Assembly (NCBI GenBank): GCA_016214985.1
Contig: JACRMM010000014.1
Span: 42,450 to 79,278, forward strand
From: Deltaproteobacteria bacterium
GTDB taxonomy: Bacteria; Desulfobacterota; Deferrisomatia; Deferrisomatales; JACRMM01
Length of the DNA: 36,829 nucleotides
Direction: 5' to 3'
Shown: piece by piece, positions 1-8,197 of the stretch
How the letters are laid out: the number at the start of each line of letters is the position of its first letter
Numbering within the stretch: the first letter of the stretch is position 1
The notes under the pieces: model-generated
What the model saw: only the letters and a program-made list of their open reading frames with translations
The model's database searches: none
What the model was told of the DNA's origin: nothing
Program-made: the position numbers and the translations under genes

Positions 1-111
1 GGCCGACATATCGATGACTCGCCCCGAGGCCGATGCCGCCGAAGAATCTTCCAGCCGTCTCGGGCGGCTCCGGGTGTACCACGCCGCCCTGGGCGGCTCC
101 CGGTTATCAAG

Positions 112-130
112 CCCCCACCTTGGGTGGGGG
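112..130. repeat. GC-rich hairpin at the 5' edge of cas8
   Basis: CCCCCACC, a TTG loop, then GGTGGGGG form a perfect 8-bp stem. The hairpin contains the first possible GTG start (124) of the cas8 frame. There is no T-tract, so it is not a standard intrinsic terminator. A very similar hairpin (CCCCCGCC-TTT-GGCGGGGG) lies near the other end of the window after slyX, so this may be a dispersed extragenic element. Its function is unknown. Confidence 0.45.
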
Positions 131-1494
131 TCTGTGACTATGTGCCTGACAAGGCACCGAAACACGAGGCCGCTACCTGCCCGCTTTGCGGGTCCACGCA
201 CGTGGCGCTATACCCGAACGCAGTAAAGGGCGCGGGGTTCAACTTCTCCAACGTCAACAGGGCCGGTGCCTTCCCTGGAATGGACCTCGCAGGGGCATGG
301 AAGGGCTTCGGCCTCTGTGTGGACTGTTCCGACTCGCTCTACGTCTTTCATCACCATGTGCTCAACCAGTTCGTCGGGAGCGTCGCTGGCGAGAAGGCGC
401 TCGTGTTCCCCTCGTTGGTCGGCCCCGAGGAAGCCAAAGCACGGTTTCTGACCGACTGGAAGGCCTATGTCGATGGCGTCCAGGCGGGCCAGGTGAAGTC
501 CCGGGAAGCCGAGTTACTGGAGTTCTGCGCCACGCGAGAAGATGCCCAGGTGGTCACCCAGATCCTGTGGGCGAAATTCGGGCAGGACGTGGACGACGTT
601 CGGGGGTGCATCACCGACATACTACCCTCGCGGCTTCAGGAACTCATCGGGCATAACAAGGCAGCCAACGGCTGGTCCCACGCACTCGCCCCACGGCAGC
701 ATCTAGACGAAGGGGAGTTCGACCTTTCTCTGAGCTGCCTGCGCGGCCTCTTCTTTCGACCCGGCGGCAAGAGGGTTACGAAAAGCAACGCGAGCCAACG
801 GCTGTTCGAGCTGAAGAGACAGATCATGGAAGCTTTGTATCACGGGCAACAGCTTGGGACTGCCACGGAAGCCGTTTGGAAAGAAGTTCTGGCCACAGTA
901 GAGGCGTACTTGGCCGAAGCGATGAAGACCGGCAAGACCGGGGGACTACTGCGTGAGGGTGCTGGTGCTAAGAGCGGATCCGCCAAGAAGCCTTGGACCG
1001 GGACCTTCGCGAGTTGGCTCCGGCATGTGGCCCGATTCCTTTACTACCTCGACTGCGCGGAGGTGCTGCCCATGGGCGAGAACGACTCGATCTATACACC
1101 CCGGATGGAGAAGCTGCGACCCTACTTCGAGAAGGGCTCCGGGATCGACTCCCTGGAGAAGGCCTTCGCCTTCACGCTTGGAGTCCTGTACGGGAAACTC
1201 TTGCAGGTGCAGGCTGCCCGGAGAGTCAGCCCCGCACTTACTTGGCTCAAGCGCCTGAACCTCTCGGGGCGGGACCTGCCCGAGCTATACGTGAAGATTC
1301 GAGAGAAACTCTTGACCTATGGGACCGAGGCGAACGAGGGCGTGCGTGAGCTCATCCGGGAACTGGGAGAGTTGGGCGCGCGGCTGGGCGACAACATCTC
1401 GCTCGGTTCGGTTCCGACCTGCTATTTCTTGCTGCTGGGACAGTCCGTCGCGCTGGAGATCTTGCCGTCGAAGGAGAAGGGAGAAACCGCATGA
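124..1494 (+). CDS. cas8b: Cas8b (TM1802/Csh1-like) Cascade large subunit, possibly N-terminally incomplete
   Basis: Probable large subunit of a type I-B Cascade, the role that in this family covers PAM recognition and Cas3 recruitment. Counting from GTG 124 the protein has 456 residues. A zinc ribbon with C19/C22 and C65/C68 fits TM1802-type Cas8 proteins, and the next genes are cas7 and cas5. In that family the ribbon normally lies well inside the protein, after a sizeable N-terminal region; here it is almost at the start. The frame has no stop back to base 1, so the true N-terminus may lie upstream of the window or have been separated by a frameshift. GTG 142 is an alternative start. The stop overlaps the cas7 start (ATGA). 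The remaining sequence is poorly conserved, so the name rests on the ribbon and the gene order. Confidence 0.75.
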   Translation: MGVCDYVPDKAPKHEAATCPLCGSTHVALYPNAVKGAGFNFSNVNRAGAFPGMDLAGAWKGFGLCVDCSDSLYVFHHHVLNQFVGSVAGEKALVFPSLVGPEEAKARFLTDWKAYVDGVQAGQVKSREAELLEFCATREDAQVVTQILWAKFGQDVDDVRGCITDILPSRLQELIGHNKAANGWSHALAPRQHLDEGEFDLSLSCLRGLFFRPGGKRVTKSNASQRLFELKRQIMEALYHGQQLGTATEAVWKEVLATVEAYLAEAMKTGKTGGLLREGAGAKSGSAKKPWTGTFASWLRHVARFLYYLDCAEVLPMGENDSIYTPRMEKLRPYFEKGSGIDSLEKAFAFTLGVLYGKLLQVQAARRVSPALTWLKRLNLSGRDLPELYVKIREKLLTYGTEANEGVRELIRELGELGARLGDNISLGSVPTCYFLLLGQSVALEILPSKEKGETA

Positions 1495-2528
1495 GCGAGC
1501 AACGGGGGCCGGAGACACTGTCGAGCCGGCGCGAGATCCTCTTTCTTTACGATATCCGGATGGGCAACCCGAACGGAGACCCGGACGAGAACCGTCCTCG
1601 CGCACTTCCCGACGGACGGTTCTATGTGACCGACGTGCGGCTCAAGCGGTTTGCGCGAGACTACGTTGCATGCCAGGGCAAGGAGATCCTCGTTGCAAAC
1701 ATCGAAGGGCGAACGACGAATCTCACAGGTCGGGTGGCCCACTACCTGGAGAAGATCGGGAAGCCCAAGGCTGACGGGTTGGAGTTGGTCGACATCCTCG
1801 TCGGTGCGTTTATCGACGCGCGCTGGTTCGGGTCCTCTTTGGCCTTCAAGGAGCGGGACGGAGACGCGGCGGACTCGCCGACTCCCGAAGGGGCGACTCG
1901 AAAAGGTTCAAAGTCCAAGAATCAGGAGGACTGGAAGCCGAAACCTATTCCAAAGACGCTGACGGGCGCTGTGCAGTTCAATATGGGTGAGGTGCTCCAT
2001 GAGGCACAGGAACTCCTGATCCCTGGCACGTCTGTGTTCGGCAGCAAGGAGGAGAAGGGCCAAGGGACGTTCACGAGCTACGCCGCCCTGCGCTACGGGC
2101 TCGTCGCCTTCCACGGCGTGGCAAACGAGCACAGCGCGAAGAAGTCCCGGATGACCAACGCAGACTACGAAGAGCTGCTGAAGGCGCTCTGGAACGGCGT
2201 GCGCTCGGCTGGGAACACCCGGACCAAGGTGGGCCAGGTGCCGCGGCTGCTGGTTTCAGTGGAGTACAACCCGGGTGAGGAGTTCCAGTTCGGGAACCTA
2301 ATGGACTACGTCCGCCTGGAAGCCGCCGACGGCAAGCCGCAGAAGGAGTGGGCCAAGCCCGATGACTATGTGGTCGACCTCACCCTTCTCTTGAAGAGAT
2401 TGGAGGGACAGAAGGGGCGCATCCAGCAAGTGCGATTTGAAGTGTCGCCGGACCTGTGTTTCAAGAAGGAGGCAGAGATTCCCACAGGGTGGATGTCGTT
2501 GCGGTTCGACGCCCCCTCCGCCGGCTAG
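1491..2528 (+). CDS. cas7: Cas7 (Csh2-like, type I-B) backbone subunit
   Basis: RAMP-fold protein that polymerises along the crRNA as the Cascade backbone. The 345-residue length fits Csh2. Diagnostic motifs are visible: NPNGDPDENRPR at residues 26-37 and a TDVRLKRFARDY segment at about 47-58, both hallmarks of the I-B Cas7 family. The ATG overlaps the cas8 stop by 4 nt and follows a purine-rich GGGAG site, which implies translational coupling. The cas5 start follows 3 nt after the stop. No disruption is visible. Confidence 0.93.
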   Translation: MSEQRGPETLSSRREILFLYDIRMGNPNGDPDENRPRALPDGRFYVTDVRLKRFARDYVACQGKEILVANIEGRTTNLTGRVAHYLEKIGKPKADGLELVDILVGAFIDARWFGSSLAFKERDGDAADSPTPEGATRKGSKSKNQEDWKPKPIPKTLTGAVQFNMGEVLHEAQELLIPGTSVFGSKEEKGQGTFTSYAALRYGLVAFHGVANEHSAKKSRMTNADYEELLKALWNGVRSAGNTRTKVGQVPRLLVSVEYNPGEEFQFGNLMDYVRLEAADGKPQKEWAKPDDYVVDLTLLLKRLEGQKGRIQQVRFEVSPDLCFKKEAEIPTGWMSLRFDAPSAG

Positions 2529-2531
2529 GCC

Positions 2532-3248
2532 ATGGACGTCCTGTCCTTTCGTTGGCATGCCAAGTATGGGCACTTCCTGAAGGCCGAGGCCAATCGGAAT
2601 GCCCTGACGTACCCCGTGCCGCCGCGGACGGCGGTGTTGGGACTCGTGGCGGCGATCATCGGCCTGGAGAAAGACCAACTGGCGTTGGACCTCGCGGGCA
2701 CGCTGGTTTCCGTAGCCGGGGCCGTGCCTCGGAAGTTCTGGCACAAGGTGAAGCTCCGGAAGGACCCGCCGGCGCCGCTGCCCTGGGAAGTTCGCAGGAA
2801 TCAGAAGGGTGGCGAGGGAGCGCCGGAGAAGGCTGCGCTCGTCCCGCAGGAGTGGCTGCTTCAGCCGGAGTTCGTGGTGAGCGTCGCCCTTCCAGAGAAG
2901 CCGGAACGCTTCGCCGAGCTCGTCGAGCGTGTGCGTGACCGGCGCTGGCATTTCTCGCCTTGTATGGGGCTCTCCGAGTTCCTGGCCGACGTCGAGTTTC
3001 TCGGGGTCGAGGAAGGGCAGAAGCTCCCGAAGAGCCGGCTGTGGGTCGGGGGCTACTGCCTTGCCGCCGAGGTCCGCCTCTTCGGGGAACCGGGTCTCGG
3101 CGTTCAGCTCATCCGGTTGCCCCGGCACGTCTCCCCGGATCGAGTGTTCACCCACGACAGCTACTACCTGGAGCATCGGGGCCGTCCCTTTCCCGTTGAG
3201 ACCGAGGCGGCGTGGCAGGTGGGCGAGCGCGTATTGACGTTCTCATAG
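2532..3248 (+). CDS. cas5: Cas5 (type I-B, Hmari-like) Cascade subunit
   Basis: RAMP protein expected to bind the crRNA 5' handle at the foot of Cascade. The 238-residue length is normal. The N-terminal segment around residues 18-42 has the Cas5 signature of a polar strand followed by YPVPPRTAVLGLVAAIIG, the typical 'P-rich turn then helix' of Cas5h. The ATG lies 3 nt after the cas7 stop. The cas3 GTG follows 11 nt after its stop, behind an AGGAG that overlaps the cas5 stop. The placement between cas7 and cas3 supports the call. Confidence 0.9.
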   Translation: MDVLSFRWHAKYGHFLKAEANRNALTYPVPPRTAVLGLVAAIIGLEKDQLALDLAGTLVSVAGAVPRKFWHKVKLRKDPPAPLPWEVRRNQKGGEGAPEKAALVPQEWLLQPEFVVSVALPEKPERFAELVERVRDRRWHFSPCMGLSEFLADVEFLGVEEGQKLPKSRLWVGGYCLAAEVRLFGEPGLGVQLIRLPRHVSPDRVFTHDSYYLEHRGRPFPVETEAAWQVGERVLTFS

Positions 3249-3259
3249 GAGCTTAGCGC

Positions 3260-5602
3260 GTGCCTGACCTCCTCTCCCACTACGACCCGCACTTGAGACT
3301 TCGGGAGCATCTGGAGGACGTCCGGTCCGCGGCCTTTCATCTCCTCTCCAGTCACTCCTCGGTCGTGCGCGGGAGACGACCGAGGACAGAGGCCGTTCTC
3401 GAGGCTGCCGTGCGGTGCCACGACATCGGCAAGGGCAGTCCCGGCTTCCAGCAGTACATCGCCGATCCGCCGCACTACCGCGGTAGCGCCAGGGCGAAGG
3501 AGCACTCGGGGCTTTCCTCTGCCGCGGCGATCCTCTGGGCGCGGCGCGAGGGATGGGCGCCGCTTCAGGCGCTGACCCTCGGCGCGATCGTCGCCGGCCA
3601 CCACGCCGGGTTTCCCGTGGCGCACCGTCTGCTCGATGAGCGCCTTCGGTTGGACGATGAGGACGTGTTGGATAGCCAGTGGCAGGGTCTTCCCTGGGAT
3701 ACTCTCGAGGGGGAAACGGGCTTGCAGTTCAACCGGGGAATGGCTTTCGAGGACGCTCGGAGCTGGCTCGCGTGCCAGGCTCGGGTGGAGGAGGTCCTGG
3801 GCGCTCTTCCTCGCGATGAGGCACTTCGCTTTCGGTTCTGGGTCCAGTTCCTGTTCTCCATCCTCTTGGAAGCGGACAAGGCCTTTCTTGCTTTGCGGGA
3901 CGCGGGTGTCGCCAAGTACCTGGCCACAACGGCGCGAGAAGTCGGGCCGGAACTGGTGGACCGCCGGCTTCAGCTGTTGCCGGATACCCCGGCCAACGAG
4001 GTCCGTCGGCGCGTGCGGAGCCAAGTCGTTCGTAACTTTGCCCCCGAGGACGCCTGCTGCACGCTGACGCTGCCCACCGGCGTCGGCAAGACCTTGCTGG
4101 CTGCGTCGTGGGCGCTCGCAATGCGCTCCGCTATGGGGAAACGCTGCGGCACGGCGCCCAAGATCGTCGTGGTGCTTCCGTTCCTGTCGGTGGTGGACCA
4201 GACGGAAAGGGAGTACCGGCTGCTGTTAGGCCTCGGGGACGATCCCGGCGTGCAATCGGACCTCCTCATGGCAAGCCACTCGGTCTCCCAACGAGAGTAC
4301 GAGTTGGAGGGCGAGCGCCTGGGGACCAGCTATTCCGAGTTCTTCCTCGACACCTGGCGCTCGCAGATGGTGGTCACCACCTTCGACCAACTCCTCCTCG
4401 CGCTGTTCTCTCCGAAGACCCGTCACCAGATGCGGTTCCACCAGCTTCTGGACGCCGTGGTCGTCCTGGACGAGGTACAAGCCCTCCCGTGCCGCCTCTG
4501 GAGCTTGGTGGACGAGGGCTTTCGTGCGTTGACGCGGGAGGGGAACACCAAGGTCCTCATGATGTCCGCCACACAGCCGGGCATGCTGACCGGTGCACGG
4601 GAACTCGTAGGCTCGCCCGACGCTGTGGCCGACGTCTTCAGCCTGCTGCGGCGCTACCGGATCCGCCTGAACCATCGTGCAGCGGTGCCGCTCGCTGACT
4701 TCATCGAGGAGTTGGGGGATCGGCTGAAGGAATGGCTGCGAGACAAGTCTCGAGTCCTCTTGACCTTCAACACCCGGGCCGCTGCAAGGAGGGTCTGGAA
4801 GACCCTGGCCAAGGAGAAGACCGGCAGGGTTCCCGTCCATCTCCTCTCAGCGGACGTGGCGCCTCTCGACCGCCTGGACAAGATTGCGAGCATCAAGGCA
4901 GGCCGCCCCTGTATCGTCGTGTCGACCCAGACGGTGGAGGCCGGCGTCGACATCGACATGGACCAAGTGATCAGGGACTTTGGCCCCCTGGACGCCGTCG
5001 TTCAGATCGCCGGCCGGTGCAATCGAAACAACCGCATGGGCGAGCACGGCGGCAGGGTCGAGCTCGTCCGCCTCCTGTCGGACAGGGGAAGGCCATACGA
5101 CGAGATGGTCTACAGGGATGGGATTCTCCTCCAGGCAACGCATGAGGTCCTCGAAGGCCTGGAAGCGGTCCCAGAAGAGGACGTCTTGGAACTGGGTCGG
5201 CGGTACTTCGACCTTCTAAAGGCGCGAAAGAACGCGGGGGCGGAAATCACTGATGCCTTCGCCTATTGGAAGGAGATTCCGGACGTCCACGAGCTCCTTC
5301 GCGGAAAGGACCGGCGGCAGGTGTCCTTCCTCGTGCTGGAAGATGAAGAGGCGGCGCGCCTTCGCAGCGACATCGAAAGCGCTCTTGCTTTGTCTGATCG
5401 GTGGGAACGCCGCACTGCGCTGAGACGGCTCGCCGGTGACGTCCAGCTTCGAACCGTCTCGATCTATGCGCGCCCCGACCTTCACCCGGAAGAGTTTGCG
5501 GATCTCGTCGGCCCGTTCTGGGTGTTGCGACCTGGCTGGTATACCCCGGAATCGGGTCTTGACCTGAAGCTCGACGAGGAGAATCCGGTTTGCATCTTCT
5601 AG
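3260..5602 (+). CDS. cas3: Cas3 HD nuclease-helicase
   Basis: Effector nuclease-helicase that degrades DNA after Cascade binding. The 780 residues hold both domains in the usual order. The HD nuclease part has H7, the H54-D55 pair, H82 and H114/H115. The SF2 helicase part has Walker A LPTGVGKTLL at about 271-280, Walker B DEVQ at 404-407, SAT at 436-438, and motifs V/VI with TQTVEAGVDID and QIAGRCNRNN at about 557-591. All catalytic motifs look intact. The GTG start is supported by AGGAG 8 nt upstream. The 3' end overlaps the cas6 TTG start by 13 nt. Confidence 0.96.
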   Translation: MPDLLSHYDPHLRLREHLEDVRSAAFHLLSSHSSVVRGRRPRTEAVLEAAVRCHDIGKGSPGFQQYIADPPHYRGSARAKEHSGLSSAAAILWARREGWAPLQALTLGAIVAGHHAGFPVAHRLLDERLRLDDEDVLDSQWQGLPWDTLEGETGLQFNRGMAFEDARSWLACQARVEEVLGALPRDEALRFRFWVQFLFSILLEADKAFLALRDAGVAKYLATTAREVGPELVDRRLQLLPDTPANEVRRRVRSQVVRNFAPEDACCTLTLPTGVGKTLLAASWALAMRSAMGKRCGTAPKIVVVLPFLSVVDQTEREYRLLLGLGDDPGVQSDLLMASHSVSQREYELEGERLGTSYSEFFLDTWRSQMVVTTFDQLLLALFSPKTRHQMRFHQLLDAVVVLDEVQALPCRLWSLVDEGFRALTREGNTKVLMMSATQPGMLTGARELVGSPDAVADVFSLLRRYRIRLNHRAAVPLADFIEELGDRLKEWLRDKSRVLLTFNTRAAARRVWKTLAKEKTGRVPVHLLSADVAPLDRLDKIASIKAGRPCIVVSTQTVEAGVDIDMDQVIRDFGPLDAVVQIAGRCNRNNRMGEHGGRVELVRLLSDRGRPYDEMVYRDGILLQATHEVLEGLEAVPEEDVLELGRRYFDLLKARKNAGAEITDAFAYWKEIPDVHELLRGKDRRQVSFLVLEDEEAARLRSDIESALALSDRWERRTALRRLAGDVQLRTVSIYARPDLHPEEFADLVGPFWVLRPGWYTPESGLDLKLDEENPVCIF

Positions 5603-6291
5603 CTCAGGTCCCCTACGCTGCCGTGGAGCTTCACTGGTCCGCGCCGGTCCTCGGTCCGGCGCACCTGCGGGCGCGGCAGCTCCGGGGAGCGCTCGCGGCT
5701 GCCTTCGGCGGCGACGACCTCTTCCACCAGCACGACGCCGCGGGACGGGCGCTCTACCGCTACCCTCGCGTCCAGTACCGGTGGCACCGCGGCTGCGGGG
5801 TGGTCGTCGGCTGGCAGGAAGCGGCCGAGAAGCTCCTGAACCTGCCCTGGCTCGACCTGGCGCTCCGCCTCGGCGCGGACGAGGCGACCGTGGCCGAGGC
5901 GCACCTGGCGACGACCGGCGGAACGTTCGGCTGGGACGACCGGCTCCGGTACTACCGCTTCGGCAGCCCGGTGCTCCTCTTCAACCAGGAGAACTACGCC
6001 CGCTACCAGACCATGAAGCCGGAGGCGCAGCGGCGCGAGCGCGACCGGCTGCTTGTCGCCCAGACCCTCGTGGCCCTGCGCGAGCTCGGAGTGCGCTTCG
6101 AGGGCCGGCTGTACGCGGCCTTCGCAGGCTTTCGAGCTCAGGTGTGCCGGTACAAGGAACAGGATCTGCTGGGGCTGACAGGGTGGTTCGTATCCAACGC
6201 CGTCCTTCCGACGGGCTTCGCCTTCGGCCACGCGGTGAGCCACGGCTACGGGTGGATCGCGCCGCTCGACGAGGAGGCGGATGGGGAGTAG
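5590..6291 (+). CDS. cas6: Cas6 (Cas6b-like) crRNA-processing endoribonuclease
   Basis: Likely cleaves the pre-crRNA within repeats. The 233 residues resemble the Cas6b family: an N-terminal RxxRGALAAAFG stretch, a YRYPRVQYRW segment with a following glycine-rich strand near residues 57-75, and a C-terminal LPTGFAFGHAVSHGYGWI glycine-rich motif. The TTG start at 5590 is chosen because GAGGAG lies about 7 nt upstream and the first strand needs these residues; GTG 5623 is the alternative. It overlaps the cas3 end by 13 nt. Catalytic residues cannot be assigned safely in this divergent family. The gene is followed by a reverse-strand higBA remnant rather than by cas4/cas1. Confidence 0.85.
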   Translation: MHLLAQVPYAAVELHWSAPVLGPAHLRARQLRGALAAAFGGDDLFHQHDAAGRALYRYPRVQYRWHRGCGVVVGWQEAAEKLLNLPWLDLALRLGADEATVAEAHLATTGGTFGWDDRLRYYRFGSPVLLFNQENYARYQTMKPEAQRRERDRLLVAQTLVALRELGVRFEGRLYAAFAGFRAQVCRYKEQDLLGLTGWFVSNAVLPTGFAFGHAVSHGYGWIAPLDEEADGE

Positions 6292-6342
6292 GAGGCTACC
6301 GGCAAAGAGAACTGCAGGGAGGCGGGCGGGGAGCCCTGGTCT

Positions 6343-6573
6343 TCACGGGTCGGTGATCTCCGCAACGTGCTCGTCTTCGTACTTCTCGATCAAGACGCCG
6401 AGGACTTCCATGAACGATGCCAGCGGGTGGCTTTCGTCTTCGCCAATCTGGTCGATCAGGGCATCGAGCAGGCGCACGGCTTGTCGGTACTCCTCTTCCG
6501 TGTGCGGCACTTGGAGAGCTCCTGCGATCTTTGGGCAGACGGCCCTCACGTCTTCCAAGCTTGCGGCGAGCAT
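6343..6573 (-). CDS. HigA-like antitoxin lacking its HTH domain (remnant)
   Basis: A 76-residue acidic protein. Its second half (residues about 25-72, EEEYRQAVRLLDALIDQI then LIEKYEDEHV) resembles the N-terminal region of HigA-type antitoxins. Full HigA proteins continue with an XRE helix-turn-helix that binds DNA. Here the frame stops straight after the YEDEH segment, and the 50 nt left before cas6 encode no HTH in any frame. It starts 3 nt after the end of the higB reading frame, the usual toxin-first higBA order. It opposes the cas genes. It is either a truncated antitoxin or a minimal toxin-binding form. Confidence 0.6.
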   Translation of the reverse strand: MLAASLEDVRAVCPKIAGALQVPHTEEEYRQAVRLLDALIDQIGEDESHPLASFMEVLGVLIEKYEDEHVAEITDP

Positions 6574-6576
6574 AGG

Positions 6577-6863
6577 CTACTCCTTCCACGTGCCCCGGTC
6601 GTACTCCGGATGGGTCAACACGGCTCGCATGTATGCCTTCTCGCGGTTGTAATGTATGGCAGCCACGGGTCGAGCCTTGTTCCCTCCGATGTTGAACACT
6701 GTCAGCTTACCGACTTGGTCCACGCCGGAGAACGTACTTCGTACGTCGGCAAACGAGGAGAAGACTCCCTTCTTCATGAGGCGGTACCAGTGCTGGAGAG
6801 CGGATTTCGCTCTGGATGCGCCTCGACGAAGTCGTTGAGCCTCTTTCGGGTGATGACATGCAT
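6577..6863 (-). pseudogene. higB: Frameshifted HigB-type mRNA interferase toxin
   Basis: From the ATG at 6863 (GAGGA about 7 nt upstream) the protein reads MHVITRKRLNDFVEAHPE, the standard HigB N-terminus. It then runs out of frame near 6805-6815. The next frame continues with AKSALQHWYRLMKK, SFADVRSTF, KLTVFNIGGNK, AIHYNREK and VLTHPEYDRGTWKE, all typical HigB motifs. The total of 287 nt is one base short of 96 codons, so one deleted base explains the break and the intact toxin would have had 95 residues. The gene faces against the cas operon. A sequencing error or programmed frameshift is possible, but inactivation is simplest. Confidence 0.8.
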
Positions 6864-6865
6864 CG

Positions 6866-6881
6866 TGGTCCTCGGGGACCA
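6866..6881. promoter_or_regulatory. Inverted repeat between higB and cas1 (candidate operator)
   Basis: TGGTCC-TCGG-GGACCA is a perfect 6-bp inverted repeat with a 4-nt spacer, starting 3 nt upstream of the higB start codon and 73 nt upstream of cas1. TA modules commonly autoregulate through palindromes in this position. Because the local HigA-like protein lacks its HTH, another regulator would have to use the site, or it is a relic. Confidence 0.35.
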
Positions 6882-6953
6882 GCGTCTCACGTTCAGGTTT
6901 TCGAGAGCATAGCACAGGCAGCGGGCGCTCGAACATGAAGGGGAGGGGAATTC

Positions 6954-8012
6954 ATGAACCTGGTGCTCACGACCTTCGGCGCTTACCTGCACCGAAAGGG
7001 CGAGATGTTCGAGGTCAAGGTCGGAGAGGAGCGCCGGGAGGTGTCGGCCCGGAAGGTGCGCTCCATCTGGATCGCGACCGGGGCGACTCTTTCGACCGAC
7101 GCCGTCGAGCTGGCCCTGGAGAAGAACATCGACATCGTCTTTCTGGACAAGTTCGGCGACCCCATCGGCCGCGTGTGGCACGGCCGGCCGGGCTCCACGA
7201 CCGCGATCCGCCGCCGGCAGCTCCGGATCGCGGACACCTCGGAGGGGCTTCGGCTAGCGCTGTCCTGGGTGCTCCGGAAGCTCGACAACCAGATCGGCTT
7301 CCTGGAGCAGGCTCGCGAACGAAGGTCTCGCCTCTCCGGCGAGCTCACCGAGACGATCCGCTTCCTGCGGGAGGGCCGCGCGGACGCGACCGCAATCGAC
7401 GGACCGCTGGACGACGTGCGGGGCCGGATCCTCGGCCTCGAAGGCCGGGCGGCCCGCGCCTACTGGACGGCGGTCAACTTGCTCCTGCCCGAGCGCTTCC
7501 GGTTCGAGGCGCGCTCGCGCAACCCGGCGAAGGACGAGTTCAACTGTCTGCTCAACTACGCCTACGGCGTCCTCTACGGGACGGTCGAACGGGCGTGTGT
7601 CCTGGCGGGCCTCGACCCCTACGTCGGGTTTGTCCACACCGACCACTACAACAAGCCCTCGCTCGTCTTCGACCTGATCGAGTGCTACCGGATTTGGGCC
7701 GACGAGACGGTGGTCGGCCTCTTTGCGGCAAGGGACGTGAAACAGGACATGTTCGAGAAGCTCGCCAACGGCTTCACGCTGAACAAGCAGGGCAAGGGCG
7801 TGCTCATGGAGCGCTTCGGCGCCCATCTGAGTGAGACCGTCCGCCACCGGGGACGAAACGTCCAGCGCCGAGAGGCGGTGCAGCTCGACTGCCACCGGAT
7901 CGCCAACGACCTGATATCCCCAGGAGGAGGGGATGGTCAGCGGCCCGGCGCGGATGTATCTTGGCCGGAGCCGGAGGATGAAGGCATCCCAGAAAGGGAG
8001 AAGGCAACATGA
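6954..8012 (+). CDS. cas1: Cas1 spacer-acquisition integrase
   Basis: Catalytic subunit of the Cas1-Cas2 integrase that inserts new spacers at the leader end of the array. The 352 residues hold the expected N-terminal beta domain and a helical catalytic domain. The metal ligands appear as E163 (LEGRAARAYW), H228 (GFVHTD) and E243 (FDLIE), with D240 nearby. The conserved NYAYGVLYGTVE and GLDPYVGFVH segments are intact. The ATG is preceded by a strong GGGGAGGGG. The stop overlaps the next ATG (ATGA), which begins an antitoxin gene instead of cas2. The C-terminus runs about 40 residues past the conserved HRIANDLI segment. Confidence 0.96.
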   Translation: MNLVLTTFGAYLHRKGEMFEVKVGEERREVSARKVRSIWIATGATLSTDAVELALEKNIDIVFLDKFGDPIGRVWHGRPGSTTAIRRRQLRIADTSEGLRLALSWVLRKLDNQIGFLEQARERRSRLSGELTETIRFLREGRADATAIDGPLDDVRGRILGLEGRAARAYWTAVNLLLPERFRFEARSRNPAKDEFNCLLNYAYGVLYGTVERACVLAGLDPYVGFVHTDHYNKPSLVFDLIECYRIWADETVVGLFAARDVKQDMFEKLANGFTLNKQGKGVLMERFGAHLSETVRHRGRNVQRREAVQLDCHRIANDLISPGGGDGQRPGADVSWPEPEDEGIPEREKAT

Positions 8013-8197
8013 ACACCGCAAAGGACGAAGTACGACGCCTGTTGGAGGACCTTCCCGACAGCGTGTCGCTGACCGACATCCAGTACCACATCGACGTGCA
8101 CCAGAAGATTGAACGGGGACTCGACGATCTTTCCGCCGGCCGGACGTTCACGGAGCAGGACTTCGGCAAGAGGATGTCGAAGTGGCTCGAAACATAG
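8009..8197 (+). CDS. Small type II antitoxin embedded between cas1 and cas2
   Basis: A 62-residue protein resembling the small antitoxins usually encoded just upstream of RelE/ParE toxins. It has an N-terminal helix (VRRLLEDLPDSVSLTDI), a central QYHIDVHQKIERGLDDL segment, then a GRTFTEQDFGKRMSKWL tail typical of the toxin-wrapping end. The ATG overlaps the cas1 stop by 4 nt, with GGGAGAAGG upstream, so it is translated with cas1. Its 3' end overlaps the toxin remnant by 16 nt. Length and motifs look intact, so it probably outlived its toxin. No DNA-binding motif can be assigned. Confidence 0.75.
   Translation: MNTAKDEVRRLLEDLPDSVSLTDIQYHIDVHQKIERGLDDLSAGRTFTEQDFGKRMSKWLET

Noticed and set aside
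14..226. 70-residue frame over the start of cas8
   Set aside because: It overlaps the zinc-ribbon part of cas8 and has no ribosome-binding site. Only its first ~37 codons look coding, which is discussed as a possible displaced Cas8 N-terminus.
8099..8114. CRISPR-repeat-like sequence (CACCAGAAGATTGAAC) inside the antitoxin gene, reminiscent of CreA-type pseudo-repeats
   Set aside because: The similarity covers only about 16 nt with mismatches and is fully explained by the conserved Lys-Ile-Glu codons of the antitoxin.
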